Below are positions 1-8,182 of a stretch of 64,000 nt of DNA, one piece after another (the stretch's first letter is position 1; the number at the start of each line of letters is the position of its first letter). This DNA comes from Mycolicibacterium sp. Its GTDB lineage: Bacteria; Actinomycetota; Actinomycetes; Mycobacteriales; Mycobacteriaceae. The notes beneath the pieces were generated by a model. It worked only from the letters and a program-made list of their open reading frames with translations. It ran no database searches and was not told where the DNA came from. The stretch spans positions 186,001 through 250,000 of the forward strand of contig JACJWN010000008.1 of assembly GCA_020637165.1 (NCBI GenBank). The letters run 5' to 3'. The translations under genes were made by a program, and so were the position numbers.

Positions 1-1
1 C

Positions 2-763
2 GCCCCTGCGCTGGCGTTCGACGATGTCAGTGTGGTGCGCGGGGGGCATCTGCTCTGGTCGGAGGGCACGTTTGAGGTTCCCGTCGGCGGCATTGTCGCG
101 GTCATCGGATCAAATGGGTCAGGCAAAACCAGCCTGCTCAAGGTGGTTCTGGGGCTGATACCCCCTGCGTCGGGTCACGTTCGTGTGCTGGGAAGGCCGC
201 CGGGCGAGGTCAACGAGTTCATCGGCTATGTGCCGCAGAACTACGCGTCGTCGCCGGGGGACGCCATCCGCGTTTGCGATGCGGTGATGTTGGGTCTCAA
301 CGGAACTCGGTGGGCGTTCGGACGCCCCACCCGCGAGGAGCGGCGGCGGGTCGCCGAGGTGCTGGACGCCGTCGATGCCCGGGCATTAGCCGGCCGTCGA
401 CTCTCCGAGCTTTCCGGCGGGCAGCGCCAGCGCGTCGCGATCGCCGAGGCGCTGGCCGCCCGCCCGAAGATCCTGATCCTCGACGAGCCGCTGGCATCTT
501 TGGACCTTCGGAATCAGCGCGAAATCGTTCAACTCCTCGATCGCCTCAATAGGCAACTCGGGGTGACGATTCTGGTCGTAGCCCATGATTTGAACCCGCT
601 GCTAAGTGTGCTGAGTGGCGCGATCTATCTCTTGGATGGGCATGCGCACTTCGACGCGCTCGACGGGGTGGTCGAGGAAGAACTGCTCAGTCACCTCTAC
701 GGAACCCCGATTCAGGTCGTCCGGACACCGCAGGGCGAGTTGTACATGAGGAGCACCCCGTGA
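2..763 (+). CDS. znuC: Zinc/manganese-type ABC transporter ATP-binding protein (5' end outside window)
   Basis: The reading frame is open to the left edge, so the start lies upstream. The protein is the ATPase of an ABC importer for divalent metal, working on the cytoplasmic face of the membrane with the permease that follows. Walker A (GSNGSGKT), the signature LSGGQRQ and Walker B (ILILDEP) are all present in normal order, followed by the switch His in VVAHD. Its stop codon overlaps the GTG of the permease (GTGA), so the two are translationally coupled. Zinc is inferred from the Zur gene and the YraQ/TIGR03943 pair downstream; manganese remains possible. The substrate-binding protein is presumably just outside the window. 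Confidence 0.9.
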   Translation, partial: APALAFDDVSVVRGGHLLWSEGTFEVPVGGIVAVIGSNGSGKTSLLKVVLGLIPPASGHVRVLGRPPGEVNEFIGYVPQNYASSPGDAIRVCDAVMLGLNGTRWAFGRPTREERRRVAEVLDAVDARALAGRRLSELSGGQRQRVAIAEALAARPKILILDEPLASLDLRNQREIVQLLDRLNRQLGVTILVVAHDLNPLLSVLSGAIYLLDGHAHFDALDGVVEEELLSHLYGTPIQVVRTPQGELYMRSTP

Positions 764-1686
764 CGGCGCAGCTGATGGCTTTCGGTTACCAGGACAACTG
801 GTGGCCGATCCTGACCTCGCCGTTCATGCGCAGCGCATTGGCCGGTGGCACGATTGTCGCCCTCGCGGCGGGCTTGATCGGATACTTCGTCGTCGTGCGC
901 AACACCGCGTTCGCAGCCCACGCATTGGCGCACATCGGACTGCCTGGCGCGACCGGCGCGGTGCTGCTCGGTCTGCCCGTCGCGCTGGGTCTCGGTGTGT
1001 TCTGTGTCGGCGGGGCGCTGGTCATCGGGGTCCTCGGTACCCGTCGATCCGACCGTGAAGTGGCCACTGGCACCGTTCTGGCACTGGCAACCGGCTTCGG
1101 ACTGTTTTTCAATTCACTGGCAACCAAATCGTCGAGCACGATGACGAACGTGCTGTTCGGCAATCTGCTGGCGATATCACACGAACAGCTGGTGACGTTC
1201 GCGGTGTTGCTGGTGCTGTTGGCCGCGTGCATCGGCTTCATCTACCGGCCCTTGCTCTATACCTCGGTCAACGTCGAGGTAGCCCAGGCCAAAGGGCTGC
1301 CGGTGCGCTTGTTGTCGATGGTCTTCCTGGCGCTGCTCGGCTTCGCCGTCACGATGGCGGTGCAGGCGGTCGGCACGCTGCTGCTCTTCGCGCTGGTCGT
1401 CACCCCCGCCGCCACCGCCATCATGCTGACCCCGAAGCCGCCCGGTGCGATGGTCATTTCCGCAGTGATCAGCGTGGTGTCGGTGTGGTTGGGTGTGGCG
1501 ATGTCGGCCATGTTCAACCTGCCGCCGAGCTTCGTCATCGTCACCATCGCATGCGGGGTGTGGTTGGTCGTGTGGACCCTCGAACGTCATGTCCGGCCAC
1601 GATCAACGACGGCGCAACGGTTATCCACGGCGTTCAAAGAGGATCAACAGCCGGACGTGGTTGGCGGCGACCACAGCCACCGATGA
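760..1686 (+). CDS. znuB: ABC-3 family metal permease (ZnuB-like)
   Basis: A 308-residue polytopic membrane protein of the ABC-3 family, the membrane half of ZnuABC/MntABC-type importers. About eight hydrophobic segments are visible, and the conserved family stretch around AVGTLLLFALVVTPAATA lies in the second half. The GTG start overlaps the TGA of the ATPase gene. The C-terminal tail is hydrophilic and ends in HSHR, a possible weak metal-binding tail. It would move the metal delivered by a binding protein (not in this window) into the cytoplasm. Zinc is inferred from the neighbouring zur; the fold alone does not separate zinc from manganese. Confidence 0.9.
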   Translation: MTAQLMAFGYQDNWWPILTSPFMRSALAGGTIVALAAGLIGYFVVVRNTAFAAHALAHIGLPGATGAVLLGLPVALGLGVFCVGGALVIGVLGTRRSDREVATGTVLALATGFGLFFNSLATKSSSTMTNVLFGNLLAISHEQLVTFAVLLVLLAACIGFIYRPLLYTSVNVEVAQAKGLPVRLLSMVFLALLGFAVTMAVQAVGTLLLFALVVTPAATAIMLTPKPPGAMVISAVISVVSVWLGVAMSAMFNLPPSFVIVTIACGVWLVVWTLERHVRPRSTTAQRLSTAFKEDQQPDVVGGDHSHR

Positions 1687-1772
1687 GCGGCATCGTGCAA
1701 CACGGCGACCGTCACCGGCGTGATCGGCCGAGCGACGATCGGTGAGGGCAGGATGGCTGGCGGGGTGAGCCT

Positions 1773-2777
1773 GTGACGCTTGCCGGGCGCACCCGCCCGC
1801 GTATTGCCGGGTCGATGCAACTCCTTTTCGCAGGTCTGATTGGGCTGGCCTTGTTCGCCGGCACTGTCCGTGCTTTCTTGGTGGGTCGGCCGGACCTGGC
1901 GAAAGCTGCCACGGTGTTCTGCGGCGTCTTTGTCCAAGCGTTGCCCTTCCTGGCTTTCGGCGTGGTGATCAGCGGCTTGATCGCGACGTATCTCTCCCCG
2001 GACCGTCTGGCTCGCTGGCTGCCAAGGCGGACGGGCGTGGCGATCCTGACCGCCGGGGTCGGAGGCGCGGCCTTGCCGGGCTGCGAGTGCGGAGCAGTTC
2101 CGGCGGCACGCAGGTTGTTCGGTGACGGCCGGTCGAGGGATCGGCAGGGCGCGGCCGCCTTGACCTTCATGCTCGCCGCTCCGGCGATCAATCCGGTGGT
2201 CCTGGTGTCGACGGCTGTGGCCTTCCCGGGCGAGCCGGTCATGGTCGGCGCCCGGTTTACCGCTTCGCTGCTGACGGCCCTCACCATGGGCCTTATGTGG
2301 TCACGGTGGGGCCGCGCCGAATGGATCACCCGGCGCCTGCCGCGACCGCCGCACAGCGGCGGGTCGAAGTGGACCGTGTTCAGCGAGGCGGCGCGCCACG
2401 ACTTTCTCCAAGCCGCGTCTTATCTGGTCCTGGGTGCTGCCACCGCTGCCGCACTGAACGTGCTGATGCCACCGACGGTGTATGAACACCTCGCGGGCCA
2501 ACTGCTGCTCGGCATCCTCACGATGGCGATATTGGCCTTCGTCCTGGCGCTGTGCTCGGAGGCCGACGCCTTCGTGGCCGCGAGCCTGACCATGTTGCCG
2601 TTGCTGCCGCGGCTGGTGTTTCTGGTCGTGGGACCCGCGGTAGACGCGAAGCTGCTCGCGATGCAAGCGGGCGTGTTCGGCCGCCCATTCGCCAGCCGGT
2701 TCGCCCCGGCCACGTTCGTCGTCGCCACGGTGGTCGCCACGGTAGTTGGCCTGTTCTTCCTGGGAGGTGCCCGGTGA
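1773..2777 (+). CDS. YraQ/UPF0718-type permease
   Basis: A 334-residue integral membrane protein of the permease family that includes YraQ (DUF318). Family marks are the cysteine pair in LPGCECGAVPAARR near residue 100 and LCSEADAFVAAS in the last third. The actual function of the family is not settled; proposals include metal or metal-ligand transport. It lies 86 bp after the ABC permease and its stop overlaps the GTG of the next gene (GTGA). A permease next to a TIGR03943 protein and a zinc importer is a recurring actinobacterial arrangement, which supports a zinc role. The GTG at 1773 is used here; an ATG at 1815 (MQLLFAG) would remove a 14-residue basic tail and is a fair alternative. Confidence 0.8.
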   Translation: MTLAGRTRPRIAGSMQLLFAGLIGLALFAGTVRAFLVGRPDLAKAATVFCGVFVQALPFLAFGVVISGLIATYLSPDRLARWLPRRTGVAILTAGVGGAALPGCECGAVPAARRLFGDGRSRDRQGAAALTFMLAAPAINPVVLVSTAVAFPGEPVMVGARFTASLLTALTMGLMWSRWGRAEWITRRLPRPPHSGGSKWTVFSEAARHDFLQAASYLVLGAATAAALNVLMPPTVYEHLAGQLLLGILTMAILAFVLALCSEADAFVAASLTMLPLLPRLVFLVVGPAVDAKLLAMQAGVFGRPFASRFAPATFVVATVVATVVGLFFLGGAR

Positions 2778-3508
2778 GCCGGACCACCGAGAACGTGATC
2801 CTGTTCCTATTAGGTACCTGCATTGCCGCCATCGTGGTCACCGGTACCTTCACCCGGTACGTCAAGCCCGCCCTCATGCCGTGGTTGGCCGCCACCGCCG
2901 TGTTGCTCGTGGTGCTGGCACTGTCCGCGGCCATCCGGGATGTCCGGGCCCGCGGAGGCCGTGGAGACGATGTCGATCAGCCCGACGGCGATCTCGAACA
3001 CGCGCACCGGTCCGTGGTGGTGTGGTTGCTGGTGCTGCCCGTTGCGTTGCTGGGCTTCGTGGTCCCGCCGGCGCTGGGCGCGCGGGCCGCCGCGCCCGCG
3101 ACCACCGGATCACCACGTCTGGCGATGTTGCGTCCCTTTCCGCCGTTGCCTGCCAGTCGCGCCCCGGAGCTTGCGCTTCCGGAGGTGGTGGTCCGCGCAA
3201 ATCGGGACTCGGCCTACACCCTTGAGGATCGGCTCATCACCGTCACCGGCTTCACCATCAAGGAGGGCGACGGAGTCGATCTGGGGAGGGTCGTCATCAT
3301 CTGCTGTGCCGCCGATGGACAGCTGGCTCGGCTCCATCTCGGGGGGCCAGCTGCGGCGACAGCGGCCGCCTTTCCGGAGGAGACCTGGCTGCGGGTGGAG
3401 GGTACCGTGGTCCCTAAACCCTCCGATATCGCCGGGTTGCCGACCCCGACTTTGACGGTCTCAGCGGTGACACCCATCGAGGCGCCCCAGAACCCCTACG
3501 CGTACTGA
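2774..3508 (+). CDS. TIGR03943 family membrane-anchored protein
   Basis: A 244-residue protein with three N-terminal hydrophobic segments (about residues 7-30, 36-56, 76-98) and a C-terminal extracytoplasmic domain. It matches the TIGR03943/YcgQ family, the usual partner of YraQ-type permeases. A vicinal Cys-Cys lies in VVIICCAADGQ. The start is the GTG at 2774, which overlaps the stop of the permease; the frame stays open further upstream, but that part lies inside the permease gene. Known: the family co-occurs with YraQ permeases and Zur/CobW loci, and its biochemical role is undetermined. Inferred: it forms a two-component metal-handling complex with the upstream permease. Confidence 0.8.
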   Translation: MSRTTENVILFLLGTCIAAIVVTGTFTRYVKPALMPWLAATAVLLVVLALSAAIRDVRARGGRGDDVDQPDGDLEHAHRSVVVWLLVLPVALLGFVVPPALGARAAAPATTGSPRLAMLRPFPPLPASRAPELALPEVVVRANRDSAYTLEDRLITVTGFTIKEGDGVDLGRVVIICCAADGQLARLHLGGPAAATAAAFPEETWLRVEGTVVPKPSDIAGLPTPTLTVSAVTPIEAPQNPYAY

Positions 3509-3599
3509 CAGAGTTCCGCTAACGACCTGCGAACGGCGGTAGCGCCATCTCAGGCGGCGGGTCCAGACGGTACGCACGCCGTCACGGCGTGAACCAGTG

Positions 3600-4025
3600 T
3601 CACTTCCTTGCCGAACATTCCGGGCAGAGCCCGAAGATCTCGATCGTGTGGTTGATGTCGGTAAATCCGTTCTCAACCGCGACTTCGGCGGTCCAGGTTT
3701 CGACTTTGGCGCCTTGCACTTCGACGGTCGCGCCGCATTGCCGGCACACCAGATGGTGATGGTGTTGTTGCGAGCACCGTCGGTAGACCGACTCGCCGTT
3801 CTCCGTTCGGAGCGTGTCGACCATGCCGGAGGCGGCCATGGATTGCAACCTTCGATACACCGTGGTCAGTCCGATGCCCTCGCCTCGGCGGCGCAATTCG
3901 TCATGGAGTTCCTGAGCTGAACGGAACTCGTCGAGGTTCTCCAGCAGATCCCAGACGGCTGCACCCTGCCGGGTCGCGCGGGTGCCGGGAATGCTCGGCG
4001 GGCTCCAGTCGCCTCTGGCGCCCAT
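3600..4025 (-). CDS. zur: Zinc uptake regulator Zur (FurB)
   Basis: A 141-residue Fur-family repressor. The N-terminal winged helix contains SAQELHDELRRRGEGIGLTT followed by VYRRLQSMAASGMVDTL, nearly identical to mycobacterial FurB. The metal sites are visible: a His cluster (QQHHHHLVC), and two Cys pairs, CRQC and CPEC, that form the structural zinc site. The start is the ATG whose first bases overlap the TGA of the upstream smtB-like frame (TGATG), as in the mycobacterial smtB-zur operon. An upstream extension is open but lies within smtB. With zinc bound it should repress zinc uptake genes; the palindrome at 4416-4434 is a candidate target. It converges with the transporter genes to its left. 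Confidence 0.93.
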   Translation of the reverse strand: MGARGDWSPPSIPGTRATRQGAAVWDLLENLDEFRSAQELHDELRRRGEGIGLTTVYRRLQSMAASGMVDTLRTENGESVYRRCSQQHHHHLVCRQCGATVEVQGAKVETWTAEVAVENGFTDINHTIEIFGLCPECSARK

Positions 4026-4246
4026 CACTGGCCCTCTTCCGCGTGCGCGACTGCAGCCAAGACGAGATCCCCAACTTGGTTTTCGGCCAGGCGATAGCAC
4101 ACTTCGCACCCCACGCGGTTGCCGGTTGCCACGCCGGCCGCCTTCAACACCCGCAAGTGCTGGCGGACTGAGGTGGGCGGCACCGGATGCCACTGCCGAT
4201 CGGGATTCAACCCTGACAGTTCGGCTTCGGAAGTGGCGGACTTCAT
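4025..4246 (-). pseudogene. smtB: SmtB-type ArsR regulator with the HTH half missing
   Basis: The second half (RQHLRVLKAAGVATG through AVAHAEEG) closely matches the C-terminal half of mycobacterial SmtB: end of the recognition helix, wing and last helix. What is absent is the block of about 45-50 residues carrying helices 1-3 and the start of the recognition helix. The chosen ATG at 4246 is preceded by a perfect AGGAGG six bases upstream, so a 73-residue product is probably still translated, and it overlaps zur by TGATG. This looks like an in-frame internal deletion in which the N-terminal tail was joined to the recognition helix. A frame open further upstream to 4423 has only a TTG start. 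It would not bind DNA normally; it may persist to couple translation of zur. Confidence 0.65.
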
Positions 4247-4415
4247 GGTCCTCCTGAGGTCATCATCGAGCGGCGGGGACCATTCCCAAATGGAAACGGT
4301 TTCCAGCTCGGGCAGAACTGTCTCATCCGTAATCGCGCATGTCAATGCGCCGCGTCCCGCAGCAATGGGTCCGCTCCAGAACCAATTTCCATACCGGGTG
4401 GGTGGGATTAGATAC

Positions 4416-4434
4416 AATGACAACCATTGTCATT
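4416..4434. promoter_or_regulatory. Candidate Zur box (perfect palindrome)
   Basis: AATGACAA-CCA-TTGTCATT is a perfect inverted repeat with 8-bp arms and a 3-bp spacer. It resembles the TGA-A-A-n7-T-T-TCA shape of actinobacterial Zur boxes. It lies about 170 bp upstream of the smtB-zur operon (minus strand) and 60 bp upstream of the plus-strand reading frame at 4494, so it could act on either. Zur next door makes it the obvious ligand; this is inferred from pattern only. Confidence 0.6.
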
Positions 4435-4493
4435 AATCGCAGCTTTGAAGCCGTCGGCCGCGCCGGCGCACTCAAGATTGGGAGGGCCGCCGA

Positions 4494-4969
4494 TGGCATC
4501 CACCGCTGAAGCCGGACGTGGGTTCCAATGGCTGATCGGCTTGCCCGCGCAAGTAGCAAGTTCGATCTCCGAACTGCGTACCGGCACTGTCCTTCTCAGC
4601 GTTCCCCTCCTGGATGACGTCATACAAGTGGGCGCCGCCGGCCCGTTGGCCAAAGGGACTATCGAGGTGGCCAAGACTCCGTCGGCCATGGTGGTCCGCC
4701 GCACCGACGGCAGGTGGCTGCAAGCCCAGATCGTCCACCAGCATGTGGGCGGCTTCGCCTCGAGGAGGCCCGTGTTCTCCGAGCCGGTGCGGTCTCTGCG
4801 CCTACAGCGCGTACCGCAGGCCGACGCCTCTGAGTTGTGGCTTGCGTTGCCTGGCGTGCGAATCCGCCGGAACCCCGATCTTGTCCAACTCGTTGAGACG
4901 ATTACGGCGTTCGGCTTGGAGAAGCAACGCGGGTGTTGCCGTCTTCCACAGGCGGCGACGCCGATGTGA
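4494..4969 (+). CDS. Hypothetical protein after the Zur-box-like site
   Basis: A 158-residue reading frame with no family I recognise. It starts at an ATG with a GGGAGG purine run about 6 bases upstream; an in-frame TTG at 4427 sits inside the palindrome and is less likely. There is no signal peptide or membrane segment. The middle contains two hydrophobic stretches (VLLSVPLLDDVIQVGAAG and the region around LWLALPGVRI). Its place just downstream of the Zur-box-like site suggests zinc-responsive expression if it is real. Codon usage looks less typical than in the flanking conserved genes, and the surrounding 1 kb holds no other convincing gene, so a decayed or recently acquired segment is possible. 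Confidence 0.35.
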
Positions 4970-5549
4970 TTCCGCATGCCGGCTGGCGCCTCTCTCGGAT
5001 TCGAGAAGAAGGCCGATATCGCTTCGCGGTCAAGCCCGGAAATTGGGTCAGCCACGCCGCTCAGGGGCGCTGCGCCGCCGAATCAGGATCTGCCAGGCAA
5101 GGAATTGGCATCGAAGGAGCGCTTGGCCCTATACCCCTCACCAGGCAGGTCGCGGCGTGCGCACCGTCTACGGCGATCCGGGCGTCGGCTGCCCGCGTGG
5201 GAACCGCGCGCACGCGTTCGGGCACGGTCGGTCTCGATGGCCCTGGGGGCGTGTGGGCATCCAGATGTTGCTCCTAGCGGTCCCCGCCTGCCGGTAGAAG
5301 CTCGGGGCTTAAGATATGGCAACTCTTAATGAGGCAACCCTTGATCCAATGCGCGGCATCGTCGACTACATGAACCTAGCCGGATTCGCGCGTGGCCTCG
5401 GCGACGCTCTGGTCAACTTTGATCGCTTCCCACTCGAATGGGCGCATCCGAAGTAGCTTGGCTGTCGATCCCGAACGCGCTTTCATCTCCGGTGCGGCTG
5501 CACATCCCCTGATAGCCTCCGCACTGCGGTTGGTTTTCCCGGCCGTTCG
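4970..5549. other. Gene-poor stretch before the cobalamin riboswitch
   Basis: Several overlapping open frames exist on both strands here, but none resembles a known family. A 46-codon frame at 5316-5456 on the plus strand (beginning MATLNEATLDPMRG) has an ATG but no convincing ribosome binding site; I do not call it. The stretch may be the remains of lost genes plus the promoter for the riboswitch transcript. Confidence 0.3.
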
Positions 5550-5755
5550 CAAGGCGCGTCCGGGAATCGAAGTAGTGCGAGCAGTCAGCGCACGGCGAGA
5601 GGGAACCCGGTGGGAATCCGGGACTGTCCCGCAGCGGTATGCAGGAACGAACGCCGTCATCAGCACTGACCCTGTTGGGGTTGGGAAGCGACGGTCATTA
5701 GGTACACCCGGGAGGGTGTGGGCCTGCGAGTCCGAAGACCTGCCAATCGTGCCGG
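5550..5755 (+). promoter_or_regulatory. Cobalamin (adenosylcobalamin) riboswitch
   Basis: The region carries the diagnostic blocks of a B12 riboswitch in order: the core GGGAACCCGGTGGGAATCC followed by CTGTCCCGCAGCGGT at about 5600-5640, a peripheral hairpin region, and the B12-box sequence GAGTCCGAAGACCTGCC ending at 5744. It sits about 115 bases upstream of a cbiM-like start codon on the same strand. Known: such elements shut off expression when the coenzyme is abundant and typically control cobalt or B12 uptake and synthesis. Boundaries are approximate. A GC-rich stretch between the aptamer and the gene may contain the expression platform. Confidence 0.92.
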
Positions 5756-5860
5756 GTGCGCCGCGCCCGGCGGCACATCGCCCCGTGGGATGGGCGCACA
5801 GCCGAATGGGTGTGCGTCCTTGGGCGATGGGCCATCGGTTTCGCCCCGAAGGAAATGAAC

Positions 5861-6538
5861 ATGCACATCGAACCCGGGATCGTTGAAGGTCCCAAGATCA
5901 TCCTCGGCTACCTCACTTCCGGCGGAGCCGGTCTGTACGCGCTGCGATCAGCCTTTAAGTTGGTCAAAAAGTGCGGCATCGTGCCGGTGCTGTTCCGCAG
6001 TCTGGCGACGACTGCGTTGGTGTTCACTTTCTTCCAGGTGTTTCCTCATGTGCACGTCGGTATTTCCGAAGTGCACCTGATCCTCGGATCGACACTGTTC
6101 CTGCTGTTCGGCATGGCGCCGGCGGCGATCGGATTGGCTACGGGCCTGCTGCTGCAGGGGTTGTTCTTCGCCCCGTTCGATCTTCCGCAGTACGGAATGA
6201 ACGTCACCACGTTGCTGGTGCCGCTGTTCGCACTGCAGTACGTCGCCGGGCGAGTCATCGGTGCGAACACCCCGTACGCGCAGCTGCGTTACCGGCAGGC
6301 CCTGGCGTTATCGACGAGCTATCAGGCGGGCATCGTCACCTGGGTGGGATTCTGGGCGCTCTACGGTGAAGGGTTCAACGTCCAGACCGTGCAGAGCATC
6401 GCAGCATTCGGCGCGGCCTACCTGACCGTGATCGCTATCGAGCCCTTGGCTGATCTCACCGTCCTGGCCGCGGCCAAGAGTCTGCAGCAGTTCAAGGAGA
6501 GCTCGCTGTTGAACAGGCGACTGCTCAACTCGGCCTGA
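5861..6538 (+). CDS. cbiM: CbiM-like energy-coupling permease (cobalt/nickel S component)
   Basis: A 225-residue membrane protein starting MHIEPGIVEG; CbiM proteins carry a conserved MHI-x-x-G N-terminus whose His takes part in metal binding. About six hydrophobic segments follow, with the family stretch VHLILGSTLFLLFGMAPAAIGL in the middle. The start at 5861 is chosen because it restores the MHI terminus and has AAGGA seven bases upstream; an ATG two codons earlier is too close to that site. A cobalamin riboswitch precedes it, so cobalt uptake for B12 is the natural role. No cbiN, cbiQ or cbiO is in the window, so energising partners must be encoded elsewhere or it works alone. Confidence 0.85.
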   Translation: MHIEPGIVEGPKIILGYLTSGGAGLYALRSAFKLVKKCGIVPVLFRSLATTALVFTFFQVFPHVHVGISEVHLILGSTLFLLFGMAPAAIGLATGLLLQGLFFAPFDLPQYGMNVTTLLVPLFALQYVAGRVIGANTPYAQLRYRQALALSTSYQAGIVTWVGFWALYGEGFNVQTVQSIAAFGAAYLTVIAIEPLADLTVLAAAKSLQQFKESSLLNRRLLNSA

Positions 6539-6600
6539 ACCGAGGTTTGACCTCAGGGGGCCCGGTACGAGAGATCGGCAAGTCTCTCGGGGCCGTTCGT
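6536..6600. terminator. Tandem hairpins after cbiM
   Basis: Two perfect stem-loops follow the stop codon: GAGGT-TTG-ACCTC and GAGAGA-loop-TCTCTC. There is no T-run, as is usual in mycobacteria. A terminator or 3' stabiliser is likely. Confidence 0.4.
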
Positions 6601-6604
6601 GTGA

Positions 6605-6986
6605 GTGATGCTCGCCGAGCTCGGTGTTCGGGCGGGCGACCTCCTGCAAGCGGCGGGTCCTCCCGGTGACCTGATCAGCCGCGATGAGGTGGTGTTGTCC
6701 ACGCTGCTCCGATTCTCCCGCCTCGATGTCCCCGAGCGTTACTGACGTCCAATGCCGTCATGTGGGAATTCTTCGACCAGAGCTACGGCGCCGCCTCGAT
6801 GACCTCGCCGGCGACGCCACGCTCAACTCCAAAGTCCGCGCAACTCTGGTCGAACTACTGCCCGCCGGTTGTGGGACTAGACAAGGCTTCGCCCGACATC
6901 TCGGTATCAGCACCCGGACCCTTCAACTGCGCTTGGGCGAAGAAGGCGTCACCTTCCAGCAACTTCTCGGCGACCTTCGCGAATAG
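6605..6986 (+). pseudogene. Decayed AraC-family regulator
   Basis: Two pieces of one regulator remain in different frames. The first (from the ATG at 6608, MLAELGVRAGDLLQAAGPPGD) resembles the N-terminal segment of AraC regulators with an arabinose-binding-like domain and stops at about 6746. The second, in another frame up to 6986, carries FARHLGISTRTLQLRLGEEG, the first helix-turn-helix of the AraC DNA-binding domain, and stops before the second helix-turn-helix. Most of the sensor domain is missing. Frameshift plus large deletion make function very unlikely. It is the first of several broken genes in the accessory stretch up to 16 kb. Confidence 0.65.
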
Positions 6987-7148
6987 CGGCTGAGTCGCGA
7001 GCTGACCAGCAGGGCTGCCGCGGCCCTTTTGCTGCTGATGGGCATCGCCAGCCAGCGCTACCTGTTGAGCGTTCCCGCGCTGGCGGCAGTCCTACAGCGC
7101 GGCGGTCATCGCGCTCGCAGCGCCCTCGGTGACGTCGCTCATCGACAC

Positions 7149-8150
7149 CTAGCCCGAGCCCGGCGGCGCGGTGCGCCGGGGCACCATCCGGATCGCCGGC
7201 AGCGGGGGAGCGGGCAACCGATCCGGCGTGCCGCGGTAACCCTCGACGCGCCCGAACCGATCCGACCCGTTGTGCCATTCCACCCGGAAGGAGGCGATCT
7301 CCTCGTGGCTGCGGCCCACGAAGTTCCACCACATCAGGATGTCCTCGCCGAATGGCATGCCGCCCAACAGAAGTGCGCGCCCCGGGGCATCAGTCGCATT
7401 GGTCACCGTCAGGCTGGCAAGCCCGGTGCCGAGGTAGCCGAGCTGGCTGCGGCGCAACGGTGTGCCACCCAGCACCAAGGCTTGGCTGTCGACCAGCAGT
7501 CCATGCTCGAAATCCGGGTCGACCTCCAGATCCAGCCGAGTCCGCGGAGGTAGCTGAAGTTCGGCCCCGAGTAACGGGGTGAACGTTTCCACCGGTGACA
7601 CCGCACCGCCGAGGGCGCCGAGGAAGACCCGGGCGGTGGCTCCGCCGAGATCGTGGGGAGCCGGTGCGTAGTGCTGGAAATCGCGGGGTGCGTAGCGCGC
7701 CGTGTCCGGCAATGCCACCCACAGTTGCACGCCGTGCAGGGTCGTCGTCGCCGGGGTGGAAACTTCGGAATGGCAGATGCCGCGGCCGGCCGTCATCAGG
7801 TTCAACTCGCCGGGACGCACCATCGCGTGCACTCCGCTGCTGTCGCGGTGCTCGACTTCACCGCTGAACAACCAACTGGCCGTTTGCAATCCGGTATGGG
7901 GATGAGGTGCGACGTCCATGCCGCCGGCGGTCGCGACGTCCGCCGGGCCGTAGTGATCGGCAAAACACCATGCCCCGATCAACGAACGTCCCCGCTGCGG
8001 CAGCGTACGCCGCACCGCGATCCCGCGCGGCCCGCCAAGTGGAACCTCGCGATCGGAGAGAACCTCCACGACCGGATTGCCAGCGCGGTCCCGTTCGCAC
8101 GGCGGGCAGTCGGTCCGCAGTTCGGCAGGACTGGTGTCGGTATCGCTCAT
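7149..8150 (-). CDS. Pirin family protein
   Basis: A 333-residue bicupin of the pirin family. The metal-binding cupin signature is visible in HPHTGLQTASWLFSGEVEHRDS, followed by MTAGRGICHSEVS (His, His, His and a Glu coordinate iron in characterised pirins). The C-terminal pirin domain includes LLLGGMPFGEDILMWWNFVGRS. Known: pirins are iron proteins, some with quercetin dioxygenase activity and some acting as redox-sensitive transcription cofactors. It lies 32 bp downstream of the MarR gene on the same strand and probably shares its promoter. A second, different pirin is encoded 1.3 kb away on the other strand, so the cluster may answer to an electrophile or phenolic stress. Confidence 0.9.
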   Translation of the reverse strand: MSDTDTSPAELRTDCPPCERDRAGNPVVEVLSDREVPLGGPRGIAVRRTLPQRGRSLIGAWCFADHYGPADVATAGGMDVAPHPHTGLQTASWLFSGEVEHRDSSGVHAMVRPGELNLMTAGRGICHSEVSTPATTTLHGVQLWVALPDTARYAPRDFQHYAPAPHDLGGATARVFLGALGGAVSPVETFTPLLGAELQLPPRTRLDLEVDPDFEHGLLVDSQALVLGGTPLRRSQLGYLGTGLASLTVTNATDAPGRALLLGGMPFGEDILMWWNFVGRSHEEIASFRVEWHNGSDRFGRVEGYRGTPDRLPAPPLPAIRMVPRRTAPPGSG

Positions 8151-8182
8151 GGCTTCGATGCTGCCAGGTGAGGGCCCCGGAG

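Noticed and set aside
2552-2773. Upstream extension of the TIGR03943 gene
   Set aside because: It lies wholly inside the permease gene in another frame; GTG at 2774 with the GTGA overlap is the natural start.
4408-5055. 215-residue minus-strand frame
   Set aside because: Starts and composition are shadow-like, it crosses the Zur-box-like palindrome and has no homology I recognise.
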